DNA of 22,081 bases from the NCBI GenBank assembly GCA_029258495.1, contig JARHYV010000005.1, positions 1-22,081 on the forward strand, read 5' to 3'. The notes beneath the pieces are model-generated. The model was given only the letters and a program-made list of their open reading frames with translations, made no database searches and was not told the origin of the DNA. A program made the position numbers and the translations under genes. Source of the DNA: Faecousia sp. (lineage in GTDB: Bacteria; Bacillota; Clostridia; Oscillospirales; Oscillospiraceae). Below are positions 14,344 to 20,245 of this stretch, piece by piece; the stretch's first letter is position 1, and every line of letters starts with the position of its first letter.

Positions 14344-15176
14344 ATCTCCTTTACCGAATCCTGTTTGACATCCAGTCGATCCCGCAGGAGATCCCCCAGA
14401 ATGTTGATGGACATGGTCAGCAGGATGATGCAGATGCCCGGTGCCCACAGCAGGTGGGGCGCACTCCGGAAGTACCGTCTTGCCGAGCCGCTGATCATTT
14501 CGCCCCAGTCGGGCGTGGGCGGCTGTATGCCGATGCCCAGATAGCTCAGTCCTGCCACCGACAGTGCCACACGGCCCACACGGGTGGTGAATGTAATGAT
14601 GATATTGGTGCGGATATTGGGCAGGATGTGCCTGAGGATCACCCTCATATGTCCTGCACCCAGAGTCCGCATTCCCTCGATATACAGCTCATGCTTGACC
14701 TTCAGCACTTCTCCCCTGACCAGTCGAGAAAAGCCCACCCACGAGGTGATGACCAGTGCAAGGACGATGCTCCGGTTGCTCGGGCCGAGAATACCTACCA
14801 GTGCGATCATCACCACCATGCCGGGCAGCCCCTGAAAAATATTGGAAACCGCCGTGATGACGCTGTCCACTGCGCCCTCGCAGTAGCCTGCGGCAATGCC
14901 GAGCACCAGTCCCACCGCCATAGAGCAGCAGGTGGCAAGCAGCGCCACCATCAGCGATGCCCGTCCGCCGTAGATCACCCGGCTGAGCACATCCCGTCCC
15001 AGTGCATCCGTTCCCAGAGGATGCTCCCGGCAGGGACTGAGCAGGCGCAGCTCCATATGGACTTCCGTGGGATCATAGGGCGCCAGCCACGGCGCAAAAA
15101 CGGTCATGCCGATGATCGCCAGCAGGATGCCGCAGACGATGACCAGTTTGATATTCTGTTTTTTCCTTCGTGTCAT
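14340..15176 (-). CDS. ABC transporter permease, DppC/NikC type
   Basis: A 278-residue inner-membrane permease with about six helices. It has the family N-terminus (FAPWLAPYDPTEV, then HPLGTDALGRDVLSRVIYGGRASL) and the EAA coupling loop (YIEGMRTLGAGHMRVILRHILPN), which docks onto the ATPases. SYLGIGIQPPTPDWG near the C-terminus is also typical. Its ATG overlaps the previous permease stop as ATGA, so the two permease subunits are translationally coupled. Confidence 0.96.
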   Translation of the reverse strand: MTRRKKQNIKLVIVCGILLAIIGMTVFAPWLAPYDPTEVHMELRLLSPCREHPLGTDALGRDVLSRVIYGGRASLMVALLATCCSMAVGLVLGIAAGYCEGAVDSVITAVSNIFQGLPGMVVMIALVGILGPSNRSIVLALVITSWVGFSRLVRGEVLKVKHELYIEGMRTLGAGHMRVILRHILPNIRTNIIITFTTRVGRVALSVAGLSYLGIGIQPPTPDWGEMISGSARRYFRSAPHLLWAPGICIILLTMSINILGDLLRDRLDVKQDSVKEI

Positions 15177-16126
15177 GCCTTATCCCCCTGAATACGGATT
15201 TTGGGATTGACCAGAACATACAGCAGGTCAACGCATATGGTAACCAGAACAAAGGTGGTTCCCGTGATCAGCACATAGCCCTGAACCACCGGATAATCCC
15301 GATTTTGAATGGCAGACAGCACATAGCTGCCCACGCCCGGGATGGCAAAGACATTCTCAATGATGGCGCTGCCTCCAAGAATGCCGCCGAAGTAGTTGCC
15401 AAGCAGGGTGATAATGGGGATCAAAGAATTGCGGAAGGCATGTCCCACCATGACCGCCCTCTGGCTGAGTCCTTTGGCATTTGCCACCACGATATACTGC
15501 TCTCCAAGCTCTGCAAGGATATTGCCTCTGGTAAATCGGGAGGTTGCGCCCACATTCACCGCCGCCAGAGAAACCGCCGGCAGGATCATGGATGCCAGTC
15601 CCTGATCCAGTCCGCTGGTTGGCAGCAGGTGCAGCTGCTCTGCAAACAGCGTCACCAAAAACAGCGCCAGCCAGAACCCGGGTACCGACAGCAGCAGCGT
15701 AGAGATGGATTTGAAGACCGTGTCCACGATATTGCCCTGACAGATCGCCATCACGATGCCGCCGCCGACACCGAAGAGGATCACCACCACCATGGCACTG
15801 AGGGACAACTTCATGGTGATGGGCAGCCGGGTCATCAGCTCCTGCCCGATATCCCTGTGGGTGATATACGACGAGCCCAGATCTCCATGGAGCACACTGT
15901 TCAGCCAGTGCACATACTGCACCGGCAGGGGCTGATCCAGTCCCAGTTCCGTGCGCATCTGGGCACGGTCTTCTTCCGTGGGCAGCTGGATCCCGATCCG
16001 AAACAGTGCCTCATCCACCGGATCTCCGGGGGCAATGTGTCCCAGCAGGAACGCTGCCACCGTGATGCCCAGCAGCACCGGGATCAGCACCAGCAATCTC
16101 CGACCGAGATATTTCAAAATCTGCAT
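15173..16126 (-). CDS. ABC transporter permease, DppB/NikB type
   Basis: A 317-residue inner-membrane permease. The N-terminal helix (LVLIPVLLGITVAAFLLGHI), the periplasmic APGDP motif, HGDLGSSY and the EAA loop (NAKGLSQRAVMVGHAFRNSL) all match the first permease of peptide/nickel importers. The ribosome binding site is weak (GGTG near the ATG), unlike its neighbours. A strong intercistronic hairpin separates it from the binding-protein gene. Both features suggest it is made at a lower level than the binding protein, as is usual for such systems. Confidence 0.96.
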   Translation of the reverse strand: MQILKYLGRRLLVLIPVLLGITVAAFLLGHIAPGDPVDEALFRIGIQLPTEEDRAQMRTELGLDQPLPVQYVHWLNSVLHGDLGSSYITHRDIGQELMTRLPITMKLSLSAMVVVILFGVGGGIVMAICQGNIVDTVFKSISTLLLSVPGFWLALFLVTLFAEQLHLLPTSGLDQGLASMILPAVSLAAVNVGATSRFTRGNILAELGEQYIVVANAKGLSQRAVMVGHAFRNSLIPIITLLGNYFGGILGGSAIIENVFAIPGVGSYVLSAIQNRDYPVVQGYVLITGTTFVLVTICVDLLYVLVNPKIRIQGDKA

Positions 16127-16147
16127 ATTCGCACCGCTTTCTACGAA

Positions 16148-16176
16148 ACATGCCCCTGTAATTTACAGGGGCATGT
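16148..16176 (-). terminator. Intercistronic hairpin between binding-protein and permease genes
   Basis: A perfect 14-bp dyad (ACATGCCCCTGTAA/TTACAGGGGCATGT, one central base), 21 bases after the binding-protein stop. On the minus strand it is followed by TTCGTAGAAA, not a long U-tract. It probably stabilises the upstream mRNA or attenuates transcription rather than ending it fully. Confidence 0.75.
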
Positions 16177-16197
16177 GGGAATGATCAAATTGGTGAT

Positions 16198-17817
16198 TTA
16201 CTCAGCCCAGCAGACCTGAGTCAGACCGATCAGTGCGTAATCCGCTGCCTGATAGCCGGTGATCTTACTGGAGGATGCAACCACTTCCTGAGAATAGAGC
16301 ACAGGGATATTGGGCAGATCCTGTGCAGCGATCTGCTGCAGCTCGGTGTAGATCTCCGTCAGACGGGCAACATCCAGACAAGCGGATGCCTCGTCGATCA
16401 GCGCATCCACCTGATCGTTGTGGTAGCCCAGACCATAGGCGATATTGGTGCCGCCGTCGGTGTACATGAACCCCTTGAACAGGGACAGGGGATTTGCAGA
16501 GGGCAGACCCTGGATCTTCAGACACATGTTGTAGTTGCCTGCCTTCATCTCATCCTTGCAGGGACCCCAGTCCAGAGTCTGGATATTGACCTTGATATTG
16601 GTTCCCTCGATATTCTCAAGCAGGGACTGGATATACTCGGCAACCTCCTGATAGGGATAGCGGTTGACATCAACGGAAGGCAGCAGGAACTTCAGCTCCA
16701 CCGGCTGATCGCCCACCACCTGACGGATCAGATCCATGCCCTTCTGAGGGTCGGTGACCACAGGCTGCTCTGTCTGGAAGGGGCTTGCATAGGTCAGGAA
16801 ACCGCCGGCAGCGATACCATAGCCGTTGAAGAACCCGTCAATAATGGTCTTTCGGTCAAGCAGCAGAGAAAGCCCTTGGCGCATGCGCACATCGTCAAAG
16901 GGGAAACTGCCGCCGTTGACATTGAGGAAGTGGGTGATGGTAGACTCGCCCACGCTGACATTGTAGGCAGGATCATTTGCGATCTCCGCAGCCTGAGCAG
17001 GAGAGATGGCACCCAGATCGCACAGCCCCTGAACCTCACCGGCGCGCAGGGCGCTGTAACGGATATCCGCATCGGGGATCACCTTGAACCGCATGGTCTT
17101 TGCCTTGGCAGGGGTACCCCAGTAGTTTTCGTTGCGCTCGGTGACGCAGTACTGACCCAGAACATTTTCCTTCACCACAAAGGGGCCGGTGCCGATGGCA
17201 AAGCCGTTGAATGTGCCGTCGTCTGCAAAGCAGCTGGGCTCAAACATGGCAGAGCCATAGTTGACCATGGTGTAATCCAGCAGAGGCTGTCCCTCGGACA
17301 GGGTCAGCACAACGGTATAGTCGTCGGTCTTTTCATAGGAAACAAGACCCGGGTACAGGGTATCGATGTTCAGACCGTAGAACGAAGAGGAGAACGGGCC
17401 CTTCTTCATCCGGTCAAAGTTTGCAAGGACGATATCGGCATTGAAGGGGGTGCCGTTGGAGAAGGTCACACCTTCACGCAGATGGAATGTCCAGACGGTG
17501 GAGTCCTCGTTGTGCTCCCACTTGGTCGCCAGTGCGGGATAGGGCTTGCCGTCTTCGCCCTTTGCAATCAGCGGCTCCCAGATGCCGAGGGTCATGATCG
17601 CATAGTATGCGTCCTCTTCACCCGGGCACTGATCCCGGGATGCCGCAAACACGATCTCCTTGGACTGATCCACCGGAGCCTGCGTAGTCTGGGGCTGTGT
17701 CTGCTGTGCAGCCGTGGTGCTTGGCTGTGTTTCCGGCTGAGCCGATGAGCAGCCGTACAGGGCTGCCGACATCACGCAGGTAACCGCCAGCAGCATTGCC
17801 AGCATTTTCTTTTTCAT
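16198..17817 (-). CDS. ABC transporter substrate-binding lipoprotein, peptide/nickel family (SBP_bac_5)
   Basis: A 539-residue extracellular binding protein. It has a lipoprotein signal (MKKKMLAMLLAV, then SAALYGC with lipidated Cys23), a Thr/Gln/Pro-rich tether to about residue 50, then a family-5 domain showing the signature region ALATKWEHNEDSTVW to GVTFSNGTPF (95-125) and the later IGTGPFVVKE, DVRMRQGLSLLLDR and YHNDQVDALIDEA motifs. Family members bind peptides, nickel or cobalt chelates, haem or opines; sequence alone does not settle the ligand. AAAGGAG lies seven bases before the ATG at 17817. It is the first gene after a cobalamin riboswitch, which points to a cobalt- or corrinoid-related ligand (inference). 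Confidence 0.95.
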   Translation of the reverse strand: MKKKMLAMLLAVTCVMSAALYGCSSAQPETQPSTTAAQQTQPQTTQAPVDQSKEIVFAASRDQCPGEEDAYYAIMTLGIWEPLIAKGEDGKPYPALATKWEHNEDSTVWTFHLREGVTFSNGTPFNADIVLANFDRMKKGPFSSSFYGLNIDTLYPGLVSYEKTDDYTVVLTLSEGQPLLDYTMVNYGSAMFEPSCFADDGTFNGFAIGTGPFVVKENVLGQYCVTERNENYWGTPAKAKTMRFKVIPDADIRYSALRAGEVQGLCDLGAISPAQAAEIANDPAYNVSVGESTITHFLNVNGGSFPFDDVRMRQGLSLLLDRKTIIDGFFNGYGIAAGGFLTYASPFQTEQPVVTDPQKGMDLIRQVVGDQPVELKFLLPSVDVNRYPYQEVAEYIQSLLENIEGTNIKVNIQTLDWGPCKDEMKAGNYNMCLKIQGLPSANPLSLFKGFMYTDGGTNIAYGLGYHNDQVDALIDEASACLDVARLTEIYTELQQIAAQDLPNIPVLYSQEVVASSSKITGYQAADYALIGLTQVCWAE

Positions 17818-17881
17818 TGTCGTACTCCTTTCAATCTTCTCCCTTTTGGGAAATCCACTTGGCAGTTGAACCGAAGTACAC

Positions 17882-17913
17882 AAAAAAGACCCCTCAAAAA
17901 CTGAGGGGTCTTT
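17882..17913 (-). terminator. Terminator between cobalamin riboswitch and ABC operon (expression platform)
   Basis: On the minus strand AAAGACCCCTCA pairs with TGAGGGGTCTTT (12 bp, 5-nt loop), then TTTTTT. It lies about 65 bases past the aptamer and about 65 bases before the binding-protein ATG, the position expected for a transcription-terminating riboswitch. Confidence 0.92.
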
Positions 17914-17975
17914 GGATGTCAAAAGACTGGCTTTGCCTGACGCACCAATTTTCCCCACCGAAAATATGTACTCAA

Positions 17976-18155
17976 CTGTGTAGGGCTAGTCTCCTGGCTC
18001 AGATTCAACCTTGCGTCCGCCTTCCCATCCGGAGATCCGGACAGTGGCACAAGTGGACGCTCGTCATCAATACAGTAAAGAGGGCTGCTGCGGATTCGCA
18101 CCGCATTCCTATTTCAGCCGATCCCCAGATCATCGGGAACCGACACCATACACGG
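17976..18155 (-). ncRNA. Cobalamin (adenosylcobalamin-type) riboswitch
   Basis: Read on the minus strand, the conserved parts appear in order. The P1 strand GTGTA is at 18153-18149, the core GGTGCGAATCCGCAGCAGCC at 18102-18083, GTGCCACTGTCC at 18050-18039, GGGAAGGCGG at 18026-18017, and the B12 box GAGCCAGGAGACTAGCC at 18000-17984. The closing P1 strand TACAC at 17982-17978 pairs with the 5' GTGTA. With the terminator at 17882-17913 downstream, cobalamin binding should switch the ABC transporter operon off. Family recognition is strong; the exact aptamer subclass is not resolved by eye. Confidence 0.96.
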
Positions 18156-18174
18156 ATTCAATTGTCATAGACCC

Positions 18175-18202
18175 ATTATAACATGTGGGGACATGATGTC
18201 AA
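18175..18202 (-). promoter_or_regulatory. Promoter of the riboswitch-ABC transporter operon
   Basis: Minus-strand TTGACA (18202-18197), 16-bp spacer, TATAAT (18180-18175); both hexamers are perfect. The spacer contains a CATGT-GGGG-ACATG dyad (18182-18195 on the plus strand), a possible extra operator. Confidence 0.92.
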
Positions 18203-18264
18203 GCATCATCTGTTCCTGTTCCATTCCGTCGAAAAACGGCTCTCGCCGGAACCTTTTCTCCTTT

Positions 18265-18306
18265 TGTGATTTTGTCACAGTGAATTGTACATAATAGGTA
18301 TATGAT
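18265..18306 (+). promoter_or_regulatory. Crp/Fnr-type operator and promoter of the rhodanese gene
   Basis: A perfect palindrome TGTGA-TTTTG-TCACA (18265-18279) lies upstream of TATGAT (18301-18306). If that hexamer is the -10, the palindrome is centred at about -41, the class II activator position, and there is no good -35 box. This fits a Crp-family activated promoter. The -10 is also half of the dyad TATGAT-G-ATCATA (18301-18313). Confidence 0.6.
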
Positions 18307-18333
18307 GATCATACAAAAATAAAGGAGCGTCAT

Positions 18334-18714
18334 ATGAAATATCTTGCATTTATTCTGTGTTTCGGCGCATTGCTTGCCGGCTGCGGCAGCGCGCCGCAGG
18401 AACTGGGGTTCCGTCAGGTGGATCAGGAAACCGCCAAGGAGCTGATGCGCACCGAACAGGACTATATCATTCTGGATGTGCGAACCTATGAAGAGTATGT
18501 CGAGGGTCACATCCCCGATGCCATCTGTATCCCCAACGAAGTCATCGACGAGGAGCCTCTGCCTGAGCTGGATGATCCGGATCAGCTGATCCTGGTCTAT
18601 TGCCGCAGCGGTCGGCGCAGCAAGGAGGCTGCGGAAAAGCTTGCCGATGCCGGATACACCAATGTGGTGGAATTCGGTGGGATCATCGACTGGACAGGCG
18701 ACATCGTTCTGTGA
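18334..18714 (+). CDS. Rhodanese-domain lipoprotein
   Basis: A 126-residue protein with a lipoprotein signal (MKYLAFILCFGALLAGC, lipidated Cys17) and a single rhodanese domain from about residue 26. The domain shows YIILDVRTYEEYVEGHIPDA and the active-site loop YCRSGRRS with Cys90, so sulfur or sulfane transfer outside the membrane is plausible. AAAGGAG lies six bases before the ATG. A thioredoxin gene follows 70 bases later and a Crp-family regulator gene after that. The promoter carries a Crp-like palindrome. Its physiological sulfur donor and acceptor are unknown. Confidence 0.93.
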   Translation: MKYLAFILCFGALLAGCGSAPQELGFRQVDQETAKELMRTEQDYIILDVRTYEEYVEGHIPDAICIPNEVIDEEPLPELDDPDQLILVYCRSGRRSKEAAEKLADAGYTNVVEFGGIIDWTGDIVL

Positions 18715-18744
18715 TAAAATTACAGAAACAAGAAAAAATAAATG

Positions 18745-18759
18745 ATATCATCATGATAT
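18745..18759. repeat. AT-rich perfect dyad upstream of the thioredoxin gene
   Basis: ATATCAT-C-ATGATAT is a perfect 15-bp inverted repeat, 25 bases before the thioredoxin ATG. It resembles the TATGAT-G-ATCATA dyad at the rhodanese promoter, so both may be operator sites; the stem is too AT-rich to be a terminator. Confidence 0.4.
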
Positions 18760-18784
18760 AAAGATCAATAAGGAGGACAAACAC

Positions 18785-19090
18785 ATGTCTGCAATCACTG
18801 TTACCAAAGAGAACTTCGAGCAGGAAGTCCTGCACAGCTCCAGCCCTGTCATTCTGGATTTCTGGGCACCCTGGTGCGGCCCCTGCCGTATGCTTTCCCC
18901 CATTCTGGAGCAGATCGCCGAGGAGCGTTCCGATATCAAGGTCGCAAAGGCCAATGTGGACGAGCAGATGGAGCTGGCAAGCCAGTTTGGCATCGTCAAC
19001 ATTCCCACGCTGATCATCTTCAAGGACGGCAAGCCCGTAAACAAGTCCCTGGGAGTTCAGTCCAAGGCTCAGATCCTGTCCATGCTGTAA
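18785..19090 (+). CDS. trxA: Thioredoxin
   Basis: A 101-residue cytosolic dithiol oxidoreductase. It has the active site WCGPC (30-34) in FWAPWCGPCRMLSPI and the cis-proline loop NIPTL (Pro74). AAGGAGG precedes the ATG by seven or eight bases. It lies between the rhodanese lipoprotein and the Crp-family regulator genes on the same strand and is probably cotranscribed with the rhodanese gene. A hairpin terminator follows. It may be an accessory thioredoxin rather than the housekeeping copy, since no thioredoxin reductase is adjacent. Confidence 0.96.
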   Translation: MSAITVTKENFEQEVLHSSSPVILDFWAPWCGPCRMLSPILEQIAEERSDIKVAKANVDEQMELASQFGIVNIPTLIIFKDGKPVNKSLGVQSKAQILSML

Positions 19091-19132
19091 GCTCCTCAGG
19101 ATCCCAAACTTCTGTTTTTCGATATGCATACA

Positions 19133-19173
19133 AAACGCCCGTCATCCAAGGAGCATGTGGATGACGGGCGTTT
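19133..19173 (+). terminator. Terminator after thioredoxin
   Basis: A perfect 15-bp stem AAACGCCCGTCATCC/GGATGACGGGCGTTT with an 11-nt loop, followed by the short ATCTT tract. The T-run is weak but the stem is strong. Confidence 0.8.
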
Positions 19174-19187
19174 ATCTTGCGCTGTAA

Positions 19188-19225
19188 TGCAAAAGTTCCG
19201 CAGCCGAGGCTACGGAAACTTTGCA
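19188..19225 (+). other. Imperfect long hairpin upstream of a mini-frame
   Basis: TGCAAA, GTTCCG, AGCC, GA, GGCT, CGGAA and TTTGCA in order form a 38-base hairpin with stems of 6, 5 and 4 bp. The stems are separated by a 2x2 internal loop and one mismatch. No U-tract follows, so it is not an ordinary terminator. It ends 16 bases before a short frame with a strong ribosome binding site. Confidence 0.5.
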
Positions 19226-19240
19226 AATGAGGAGAGGAAA

Positions 19241-19303
19241 ATGAAAAAGCTACTGTTTATGTCATTATATTATCGGATAAATGTGAAGAAAGAAAGCGTA
19301 TAA
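19241..19303 (+). CDS. Possible 20-residue microprotein or leader peptide
   Basis: An ATG with GAGGAG at good spacing opens a 20-codon frame starting MKKLLFMSLYYRI and ending KKESV before TAA. Lys residues flank a short hydrophobic stretch. The surrounding bases (19174-19370) hold no other gene except this frame and the hairpin at 19188-19225. The evidence is the strong ribosome binding site only; it could be chance. Confidence 0.3.
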   Translation: MKKLLFMSLYYRINVKKESV

Positions 19304-19370
19304 ATATGAAAAAAGTTTTAAGCTGTAAAATTTTCTCCCTTCCCGCCGCCCTCCGGGTGCAAAGCAACGG

Positions 19371-19399
19371 TTGACGCTTGCAGAAAAGTCCTGTATACT
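19371..19399 (+). promoter_or_regulatory. Promoter of the Crp/Fnr-family regulator gene
   Basis: TTGACG (19371-19376), 17-bp spacer, TATACT (19394-19399). The predicted start lies only about 14 bases before the ATG, so the transcript starts almost at the ribosome binding site. Confidence 0.8.
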
Positions 19400-19419
19400 A
19401 CCCCTTGGAGGGAATGCCC

Positions 19420-20076
19420 ATGGAATTTTCAAACTATCTTCCCATTTGGAACAAATTGACGCCTCAGCAGCAGCAGAGCCTTCAGGATGCAGTGGTGCAG
19501 ATGAATTTCCCTGCCGGAACCATCGTGCACAACGGTTCTCTGGACTGCATGGGGGTTCTGGTGGTGTGCAGCGGACAGCTGCGTGCCTATATCCTGTCGG
19601 ATGAAGGGCGCGAGATCACCCTTTACCGCCTGTTCGACCATGATATCTGCCTGTTCAGCGCATCGTGCATGCTGCGAAACATCGAATTCGATGTGATCAT
19701 CGAGTCCGAGAAGGATGCCGCTGCGTGGATCATTCCACCCCAGCTGTTCGGCAAGCTGATGGAGGAGTCCCTGCCGTTTTCCAACTACGCAAACGAGCTG
19801 ATGAGCAGCCGCTTTTCCGAGGTCATGTGGCTGATGGAACAGGTTATGTGGAAACGGTTCGATCAGCGGCTTGCGGATTTCCTCATTCAGGAGAGCCAGC
19901 TGGAGGGCACCACAGTCCTCAGGCTCACCCACGAAAAGATCGCCAACCATATGGGCACCGCCCGGGAGGTGGTCACCAGAATGCTCCGGTACTTCCAGAG
20001 CGAGGGAATGGTCAAGCTCACCCGGGGAGCCGTGGAGCTCACCGACCTGAAAAAACTTCAGGCACTTCAATCATAA
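19420..20076 (+). CDS. Crp/Fnr-family transcriptional regulator
   Basis: A 218-residue regulator: a cyclic-nucleotide-binding-like beta-roll (about 25-112), a dimerisation helix (115-150) and a C-terminal winged helix (168-203). The reading helix is AREVVTRML, keeping the Arg182, Glu183 and Arg187 pattern that in E. coli CRP reads TGTGA. The phosphate-binding cassette that contacts cAMP is not recognisable, so the ligand is probably different. Cysteines at 43, 50, 77 and 83 all lie in the sensor domain. GGAGGG lies seven bases before the ATG at 19420; another ATG two codons upstream is too close. Its likely target is the TGTGA palindrome at the neighbouring rhodanese promoter. Confidence 0.93.
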   Translation: MEFSNYLPIWNKLTPQQQQSLQDAVVQMNFPAGTIVHNGSLDCMGVLVVCSGQLRAYILSDEGREITLYRLFDHDICLFSASCMLRNIEFDVIIESEKDAAAWIIPPQLFGKLMEESLPFSNYANELMSSRFSEVMWLMEQVMWKRFDQRLADFLIQESQLEGTTVLRLTHEKIANHMGTAREVVTRMLRYFQSEGMVKLTRGAVELTDLKKLQALQS

Positions 20077-20078
20077 TT

Positions 20079-20108
20079 ACAGCCCGTCACAGTTTCGTGA
20101 CGGGCTGT
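20079..20108. terminator. Terminator between the Crp-family gene and the convergent CapA-family gene
   Basis: A perfect 12-bp stem ACAGCCCGTCAC/GTGACGGGCTGT with a 6-nt loop, followed by TGTTTC on the plus strand. The bases between here and 20245 hold no clear gene, but include an ATGCC-TTCG-GGCAT tetraloop hairpin on the minus strand. Confidence 0.85.
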
Positions 20109-20245
20109 TGTTTCAATCGCTCCTATGACCGCCGGCAATCAAGTCTATGCCCGAAGGCATCCTCATCCGGCGCAGCCACCGGAGCCGGTTCCGCATGCGC
20201 AAATCCATCCTCCGGTATTTTCCGTCTGCCGACAGAGGGGCTTAT

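Noticed and set aside
13342..17748. Long plus-strand open frames opposite the ABC transporter operon (13342-14544, 15170-16219, 16420-17748)
   Set aside because: Shadows of GC-rich genes; they show no start signals or families, while the minus-strand frames carry full ABC motifs.
16198..17817. Direct assignment of the binding protein as NikA (nickel)
   Set aside because: By eye I could not place the arginine and other chelate-binding residues of NikA, so the ligand is left open.
19306..19374. Second mini-frame beginning MKKVLSC after the 20-codon frame
   Set aside because: Weak ribosome site and it runs into the regulator promoter; likely chance.
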